Below, piece by piece: positions 58,114 through 64,000 of a DNA stretch of 64,000 bases; within the stretch, counting starts at the first letter, position 1; each line of letters starts with the position of its first letter. The DNA is from Brachynemurus nebulosus. Lineage: Eukaryota; Arthropoda; Insecta; Neuroptera; Myrmeleontidae. The position numbers were made by a program, and so were the translations under genes. The DNA lies in contig JAPWDM010000013.1 in assembly GCA_035578155.1 (NCBI GenBank), positions 13,383,440 through 13,447,439 of the forward strand, given 5' to 3'. The notes beneath the pieces were generated by a model. It did no database searches, was not told the DNA's origin, and saw nothing but the letters and a program-made list of their open reading frames with translations.

Positions 58114-59360
58114 ATGCAATTTTCATCATTATTATGTGCTATTTTCTTAATATTTGTACTAAAAGTAAACGTTGCATATCCACTAGCAACAATTTCCCTC
58201 AGTGAACTCACGTTCGATAAAATCGTTCGAAAATTCCCAGCCGTACTAGTGAAATTTGACGTGGCATTTCCGTACGGTGACAAATATGAAACGTATAAAA
58301 AATTAGCCGAAGAAACCAGCAGAAGTCAAGACCTGTTACTGACTGAGGTTGGTGTCAAAGACTACGGCGAACGTGAAAATGAAGCATTGGCGCGTCGATT
58401 CAACGTGAAAAAAGATGATTTCCCAGCGGTGAAATTGTTTTTAAAGGATAAACAGAAGCCAATCGATTTCCCGAAAGATAAAGAGTTCACTTTGGATAAT
58501 TTGAAACAATTCATTCGAGATAATTCCGATATTTATATCGGACTACCCGGATGTATTGAATATTATGACAAACTTGCACAACAATTTATGAATAGTGATA
58601 ATGAAAAACGAAAAATATTGGTGCAAGAAGCCGAAAAGAAATTGGAAACGTTAGAAGAAGTAGTAAGTATCGAAATTTTTTAAATAACTAAAAATACTAT
58701 TAGCGAATTTTCGAATCGAAAATTCAGCTATTACAGCCATTGTCATGACGCGACTTGAGCCCGGGACTATGATAGAAATTTGTTTTGAGATCCCTAGAAG
58801 CCGAAAATTTATATATATGTATGTATATATGTGTCCACGCGATAACTATCGAACTAAACACCCTATTTTTGCGAAATTTAGTGAAAACGTTGGAAGCCTA
58901 AAAGTCATGGATGAGTTCTTCACCAAGATACGTTCGATACCCAAAACATGGTTTTTTGAGCACTTTTCGTTAAAAAAATAAGTTTTTTGCCCAAATTTGC
59001 CCGAGTTCAAAAGTTTTTGCGACATTTTTTTTACACCGTTATCAAGAGGAGAAAAAACTACATAAACTAGTTTCCGAGAAATACTAATTTTTGTAAACGG
59101 AAATTCGCTATGTTATACAGGATGCTACGACAGGGGTATTTTTACAAAATATTCATTTTTTTTAGGATAAGAGATCGGGTAAAGTTTATATACTAATTAT
59201 GAATAAAATTCTGGAGCAAGGCGATGAGTTTATTCAGAAGGAAACAAAACGTGTTCAAAATATTCTAAAAGGAAAATTAGCGCCGGCCAAACAAGCTGAA
59301 GTTCAAGAGCGACTAAACATCATTCAATCGTTTGTCGTTAAGAAGAAGGATGAGCTATAA
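58114..59360 (+). CDS. wbl: Windbeutel / ERp29-like endoplasmic reticulum chaperone
   Basis: Two coding exons, 58114-58662 and 59166-59360, joined by a phase-0 GT-AG intron; 247 residues, close to Drosophila Windbeutel and vertebrate ERp29 as I recall them. Residues 1-21 are a signal peptide (MQFSSLLCAIFLIFVLKVNV). Residues about 24-140 form a redox-inactive thioredoxin-like domain: VLVKFDVAFPYGDKYETYKK lacks the CxxC active site, and DDFPAVKLFL holds the conserved cis-Pro (P104). Residues about 145-243 form the all-helical ERp29 C-terminal domain. The protein ends KKKDEL, a canonical ER-retrieval signal. In flies Windbeutel is needed for exit of the sulfotransferase Pipe from the ER and so for dorsoventral patterning; ERp29 has broader secretory roles. 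The 503-bp intron is mostly a family H repeat (58700-59139). A polyadenylation signal lies 62 bp after the stop. Confidence 0.95.
58700..59139 (-). mobile_element. Helitron-like family H copy filling the wbl intron
   Basis: Reverse strand begins ACCCCTGTCGTAGCATCCTG and ends with the intact 9-bp stem hairpin GAATTTTCG-att-CGAAAATTC then GCTAA. Only about 38 bp of intron precede it and 26 bp follow, so the intron was near 65 bp before the insertion. A frame across it (58745-58981) is not a gene. This is the best-preserved 3' end of the family. Confidence 0.7.
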
Positions 59361-59421
59361 ATTTAGCTTAAATACACATTCCATTTTTAAAATTTCAGTT
59401 TTCCGTTCCATAAATTTAAAA

Positions 59422-59427
59422 AATAAA
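59422..59427 (+). terminator. Polyadenylation signal of the wbl gene
   Basis: AATAAA, 62 bp downstream of the stop codon, followed by T-rich sequence. Confidence 0.65.
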
Positions 59428-60321
59428 AGTATTATTTTATTTAGTTTTAGTGAGACAGTTAATTTAAGTACAAAACAGGGCTAGGTATCGAAAGCTGTTT
59501 AAACGAACAGTCTTGCCAACGTAGTCATAAGTAAGGTTGTGTTACTTTTTTTTTTTAAAAAAATGAGTTGTTTCACCTGAAAAAAGCAACTTTGCAGTAG
59601 TCTAGCACTCGCATCTGTGGGTCAAGTTTCTTAAATAACGATTTTATAAAATCAAAAAAGGAATATTACTAATGCCATGAAGTTTCTTCATTTAAAAACT
59701 CTAATATACTCTTTTTAAAACTTTTAAAATTGTTATTTCATAAACTATATTACCAATAACATATTAATTTAAAACGTTACCGGTAGCTGTCAGTACTAGA
59801 TTGCGCCAAAGCTACTTTTTGGATGAAATCACTCAATACCTAAATAATAAGTATTATTTAAATAGTTAGTCATTCGTATAAATTTTATGATTGAAATTTT
59901 CTGTCAACCATTACAAATATAATTTTTTAAATAAATTTTTTATGTACAAAAACACTTTTTTGTGTATTTCTTCCTAGTGTTGAAGCCTTTTCTAGTGTTA
60001 ACACTTTCAATCTCATGGCTTCGGCATCCGAAACCAAACGAAACATCCCCAGAGGCCGACCGCAATCAAAGATTAATTGATTAGTTGGTTACGCATTATG
60101 TGTGCAATGTTTATCTTATCAATATCATCCAATCACACGGATGTGTTCCTACTCACACAAATACATACCAACACACACTACTATTTTGGTTTCTATGTAC
60201 CTATAAAAATTTTAAGATAAACAAAAAATACATAAAAAATATAATTTATATTTTTAAATAAAATTGATTTGAATGCCAGTATATACATATGTAGTATGTA
60301 CGTGTCACGTACGTATGTTTA
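59428..60321. other. Intergenic sequence, nothing recognised
   Basis: AT-rich, no transposon ends or exons recognised. Confidence 0.45.
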
Positions 60322-60726
60322 CAGTTTAACGGCTAAATCTCATCTTGTTGGGTGTATAATAAAGTTTTATGATTGAACCCAAATCACAGCAGGAGAGATC
60401 GTGTACTCTTTGCAAAACGAAAAAAAGGTCCTCTCAAAATCAATACATGTGTAATATACTAATGTATTATTTTTATGTGTGTACCTGGTGTTACAAATTA
60501 TTCATCTAGTAAAAATTGAACAACTAAAATGAATATACCTATTTGTAATAAATTTCATATACGTGATTTACTTACTTTAATTAATTATATTTGTATAAAC
60601 AGTATTAAGAAAATCTACTAAAATCAAATTAATGAATTGTTGCTAATAATTTGGCAAGATAATTATGTATTTTATTTGTTAAAGGAGGTAATATTATTTT
60701 TGAATTTAATATTAGGTAAATATTAG

Positions 60727-61080
60727 GTAAAGGGCATCACATTCACAGATGTATCAACAGAAACTGCCTGAAGAAAGAGTCAATCAGAAATGGAACTCTT
60801 TTTAGTGGAACAAAGGTTCCCATTAAAAATTAATTTTAGTTTTAATTGGTTGGATACTGAAGTATCCGACCAAAAGTATACAACAGGAAACAGGACTTTC
60901 AAATAAATCAATTGGCAAAATATTAGATATATTCCGAAATATTTTAGAAGTTTGGTTAATCGAGACCAGTTCGAAGATAGGCGGTGTAAACAAGACAGTT
61001 GAAATTGATGAAAGCGCGTTCGAGAAAAGAAAATTTAATAGAGGGCATATAATTAAAACAAAATGGATAGTGGCTCTTTG
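60727..61080 (+). pseudogene. Merlin transposase, exon 2 fragment (zinc-ribbon second half to first catalytic Asp)
   Basis: After an acceptor (aatattag), the frame reads HRCINRNCLKKESIRNGTLF, giving the second cysteine pair of a zinc ribbon. A single-base frameshift follows near 60830 and then QQETGLSNKSIGKILDIF and VNKTVEIDESAFEKRKFNRG. 'VEIDES-F-KRK-NRG' is the hallmark first-Asp motif of Merlin and the bacterial IS1016/ISXO2-like transposases. The frame ends at the inner inverted repeat (about 61080), so the second and third catalytic acids are missing. Confidence 0.8.
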
Positions 61081-61428
61081 TTCAGGCAGTTTCTATTGAT
61101 ACATCTGTGAATGTGATGCCTTTTACCTAATATAAAATGTTAATGTTAATGTTAAAAGTATATTATATAGTAATAACTGAATTATTAAAAAAAACTTACC
61201 GTTAGATTGAATTCTCTGTATACTCCCACACGAATTGCAATTTTTCTGTCTCGGATTTAAATGGTGGTTTAATAAAAAATTCATTAAGCTAACTTGATTT
61301 AGGTAATTATTGCACTTTATTAAATTTTGAAAAAGCTCTATTTTCTGATATGAATAACTCAGCAATGCTAACACCGCAATAGTTACTATCAAAGTGTTTC
61401 TTTTATTAAAATACTTAAATAAGGACAT
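61081..61428 (-). pseudogene. Merlin transposase, exon 1 with intron and exon 2 start on the opposite strand
   Basis: The minus-strand ATG at 61428 opens 76 codons plus one base to a GTAAGT donor (61199). The end, FLLNHHLNPRQKNCNSCGSI, carries the first CxxC of the zinc ribbon. A 73-bp intron ends in ATTAG at 61127, and exon 2 continues GKRHHIHRCINRNCL in phase, supplying the second cysteine pair, before running at 61081 into the inverted left-arm copy. The first 40 residues are hydrophobic and may not be original. The splice reading is inferred from sequence only. Confidence 0.7.
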
Positions 61429-61631
61429 CTACCTGTTGTATAAAAATTTTTGATTTCCCAGCAATTATAATATTTTTACATGTGTATCATATTTATGTGG
61501 TTGGTGGCATAGAGTATATTCTACATTACGAGTTTCCACATTCTGAGTTAAGAATAATAAATTTAAAATACAATCCTTTTATGAAATATTGTAAATTACC
61601 ACATTACTTATTTAATTTATAATATAATTGC

Positions 61632-62372
61632 AGAGATGGATTCCAAAAGGCGCTAAGTCATTTTTTGTCTAATGTGAGATTTTAGTTGATGCAGAATGTT
61701 CAAGCCCAGCTCTACACGATTTTCGTAGTGCCACCCTTCAAAATGAGCTTAGTCTACAGTAAAATGAATGATGAAAAATGGAATGTTTTCCAAAAAAGCG
61801 CTAAGTCAGTGACAGTTTTATTTCAAAACGCTCTAAGTCAAATTTACTCGTAAACTATTGCATTTTTTTTCCAAATTTGCATGTAGACAGATTTTCTGTT
61901 ATGTCAAACACATTAAATAGCTAATAATGCACTGTTTAAAATGTTTCTTGAATAAAATATATCTGTATTTAAACAAACTAGGTTTATTTTAACCAACTCA
62001 ATCCAACTTTTTAAAGGTTTTTTTTTTTTCAATATAATCTATTGAAAATTATATGTATGAATAAGAACAAATAAATAACATCAATAATAATTATTATCTA
62101 AGAACTTGAAAATAATTTAAACAGATTACTACATTTGCCTACCTAGATAGTTTTTTACATTTCCTGAAAAATTGCAAAAGGTTTTTTTTTTCAATATAAT
62201 CTATTGAAAATTATATGTATGAATAAGAACAAATAAATAACATCAATAATAATTATTATCTAAGAACTTGAAAATAATTTAAACAGATTACTACATTTGC
62301 CTACCTAGATAGTTTTTTACATTTCCTGAAAAATTGCAAAAAGTGACTTAGCGCGTTTTGGAATCCACCTCT
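61632..62372. mobile_element. 741-bp nested element with AGAGRTGGATTCC ends
   Basis: AGAGATGGATTCCAAAAGGC and, inverted, AGAGGTGGATTCCAAAACGC bound the element, both running on into GCTAAGTCA. The motif GCGCTAAGTCA recurs near 61798, and a variant near 61832, as subterminal repeats. No convincing target duplication. It interrupts the right arm of the Merlin fold-back. Superfamily unknown. Confidence 0.75.
62018..62341. repeat. Perfect 162-bp tandem duplication inside the nested element
   Basis: The segment from AATATAATCTATTGAAAATT (62031) to CCTGAAAAATTGCAAAA recurs at 62193 with no visible difference over about 145 bp. Identity in a decayed neighbourhood implies a very recent duplication or an assembly duplication. 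Confidence 0.9.
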
Positions 62373-62848
62373 TCAATTGTTTGATAATTTACAGCAAATT
62401 ATTTATTAGGTATATTTCGGAAAACTTCAACTAAGAATACAAAAATAGGTACTAATTCAAATTAAAAATAATATTACCTCTTTTAACAAATCAAATAGGT
62501 ACATAATTATCTTGCTAAATTATATTATTAGCAACAAATCATTAATGTGATTTTAGCAGTTTTTCTTAATACTATTTATACAATTATAATTAATTAAAGT
62601 AAGTTAATTACGTATATGAAATTTATTACAAATATATTTATTTTAGTAGGTCAATTTTTACTAGATGAATAATTTGTAACACCTGGTACGCACATAAAAA
62701 TAATACATTAGTATACCTACACATGTATTGATTTTCAAAGGGACTTTTTTCGTTTTGCAAAAAGTAAACGATCTCTCCTGCTGTGATTTGGGTTCAATCA
62801 TAAAACTTTATTATACACCCAACAAGATGAGATTTAGCCCAGTTTAAC

Positions 62849-63367
62849 ACATACATATTGAACTGTGTTGAATCTATTCAGTGTTTGAATCATTTTATTT
62901 TATGTATTTGTTTATATAAAGTTCTTTTTTTTTATTTAAATATTGCCGGCTTCCGGGGAAGCTTACTATGAAAGTGCTTGAGCCTCATAGTGTTAATAAA
63001 AACTGGTATAAAAGTCAGAACTCTTGTTAAATATAATTTTTAATATTTTTTGAAAATACGTCCAAAAATAAATTTGTTTCAGTTTCAAAAATGGCGCTAA
63101 AACAATCTGACGTAATCGTTCATTAAATTACATCGTTTGCATAAGATGGGAATATGGCGGACATTTCTGTACACATACCCATTTAATTTTTAAAACACGA
63201 ATTTTCTATTTTTGGCCGAACTGAAATAGATAATATATTTTATTAGTCGAATTTTCTCCGAAAAATTAGACTTATACAGTCTATACGATAAGAGCTGCGA
63301 GAGGCGAGACCAGGGGCGCTATCCGTTTTCGGACCCGTAGAACACGATTATGTAAAAAAAAAAGATG

Positions 63368-63371
<4 letters not shown>
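62849..63371. other. Intergenic sequence, nothing recognised
   Basis: Short stretch AAAATGGCGCTAAAACAATC at about 63089 resembles AAACGCGCCATTACTGCAAA near 28327 in content only. No feature assigned. Confidence 0.4.

Positions 63372-63451
<80 letters not shown>
63372..63451. repeat. (AT)n microsatellite, about 80 bp
   Basis: Uninterrupted alternating A and T; it can form cruciform or slipped structures and generates an artefactual Tyr-Ile open frame. Confidence 0.95.
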
Positions 63452-63454
<3 letters not shown>

Positions 63455-64000
63455 CCCGCAACCTTTTAATATGTGTAGGGCCCCCCTATGGAAGTTAAGA
63501 GATGAAATTTGGTAAGTGGGGCTTATTCCGATGCACAACAATACTATCAAAGTGGGGTCAAATTTTGGGCAAATTTTTTTTCGGACCCGACCTTTAAGGG
63601 GGTGGTGGGGGGCGGAAAAGCAATAAAACTTTTCCAAATCGGTTTTAAATAATGTTTCGGTCAATTATCTACAACATATCCAAAATTCAGCTTCCTAGGA
63701 TGATATGGTGGGAGTAGAGGGGGGAAAAACGATTTTCGCTGGATCTAACAGGCCCCCAGCCCCCCAGAATTAACGTAGAGGGTTGAAATTTGGTGTGTTG
63801 ATAAAGTTCGTACCTAGGTTGTGCTTTTTGGAGGTTTTAATATTTTACCCCCACCCCCCTCATTTTTAAGCTACAATTTCATGCATTTTCGACGTTTTCG
63901 AAGTTTGTACCACTCGCACAGGTCACCCGAATAAACCTAGAGGGCTGAAATTTTGTATTCGGATTGAGTTAGTATCAAGGGGGTGCCTTTTGGGGGTCTC
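63452..64000. repeat. G-rich repetitive block running off the window
   Basis: Strongly G-rich on the plus strand relative to the rest of the window, with loosely repeated paragraphs containing AGRGNTGAAATTT (near 63502, 63780 and 63940) and runs such as GGGGGTGGTGGGGGGCGG. Probably part of a larger repeat extending past 64000; no coding frame recognised. Confidence 0.5.

Larger units (their letters stand above)
60331..62839. mobile_element. Fold-back Merlin transposon with two 5' ends and 9-bp TSD
   Basis: Both termini read inward GGCTAAATCTCATCTTGTTG and stay similar for about 380 bp (60331-60710 and 62455-62839). The flanks are the identical 9-mer CAGTTTAAC (60322-60330, 62840-62848); 8-9-bp duplications are characteristic of Merlin. 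The left arm leads into a plus-strand fragment of the transposase core, the right arm into a minus-strand first exon, so both arms derive from the 5' part of a Merlin element and meet tail to tail near 61080. An inner 52-bp inverted repeat (60721-60772, 61081-61132; 50 of 52 identical) is the shared start of exon 2. A 741-bp element is nested in the right arm. No single intact transposase gene exists. Confidence 0.85.

Noticed and set aside
63281..63664. 127-codon minus-strand frame
   Set aside because: Its centre is a Tyr-Ile run encoded by the (AT)n microsatellite; flanks have no family signature.

Overview
This window is AT-rich nuclear DNA from an arthropod, almost certainly an insect. 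The genes carry GT-AG introns, one gene encodes a Windbeutel/ERp29-type ER chaperone ending in KDEL, one a brachyurin/chymotrypsin-like secreted protease, and one a complete CRAL-TRIO lipid-transfer protein. There is no prokaryotic gene organisation. I cannot fix the insect order from sequence alone; a beetle or another non-dipteran insect is only a guess.

Host genes are few and far apart. (1) 13836-13927 (-): a single first coding exon that looks like the start of a second CRAL-TRIO-type gene; its other exons were not found. (2) 25669-27432 (-): a four-exon, 256-residue chymotrypsin-like protease with an intact triad and an LTR-retrotransposon fragment in intron 2. (3) 54603-55685 (+): a three-exon, 302-residue CRAL-TRIO protein. 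(4) 58114-59360 (+): a two-exon, 247-residue Windbeutel/ERp29 homologue whose only intron is mostly a dispersed repeat. The last two lie about 2.4 kb apart on the same strand. Two very short open frames (24419-24574, 24833-24878) are weak candidates. A 44-codon histone H2B tail at 46260-46394 is a gene fragment.

The rest is dominated by DNA transposons, mostly short non-autonomous copies whose ends and target-site duplications (TSDs) can be read directly. hAT elements with 8-bp TSDs: 4595-5293, 13217-13686, 29160-29814, 33100-33586, 52742-53502, 56419-56638, plus an eroded one at 2185-2980 and isolated ends at 34042, 40752 and 41376. TTAA-flanked (piggyBac-type or unclassified) elements: 14658-15664, 17575-18247, 30029-30170, 36047-36947, 48105-49027, probably 49229-49359, and a 40-bp palindrome in a CRAL-TRIO intron. 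PIF/Harbinger: 46503-46935 and 16512-17072. A Helitron-like family with a 3' hairpin has seven copies. A 168-bp tandem satellite fills 34186-35058, and relatives of it lie inside an inverted-repeat-bounded element at 22141-23060.

The most striking structure is 60331-62839, a 2.5-kb unit with about 380-bp inverted arms and a perfect 9-bp TSD. Its two arms carry different, complementary remains of a Merlin (IS1016/ISXO2-like) transposase on opposite strands, plus a second inverted repeat made of transposase coding sequence and a nested 741-bp element. It reads as a fold-back Merlin in which both termini derive from the 5' end. Long stretches between these features (for example 9545-13208 and 19214-22140) show nothing I can name.
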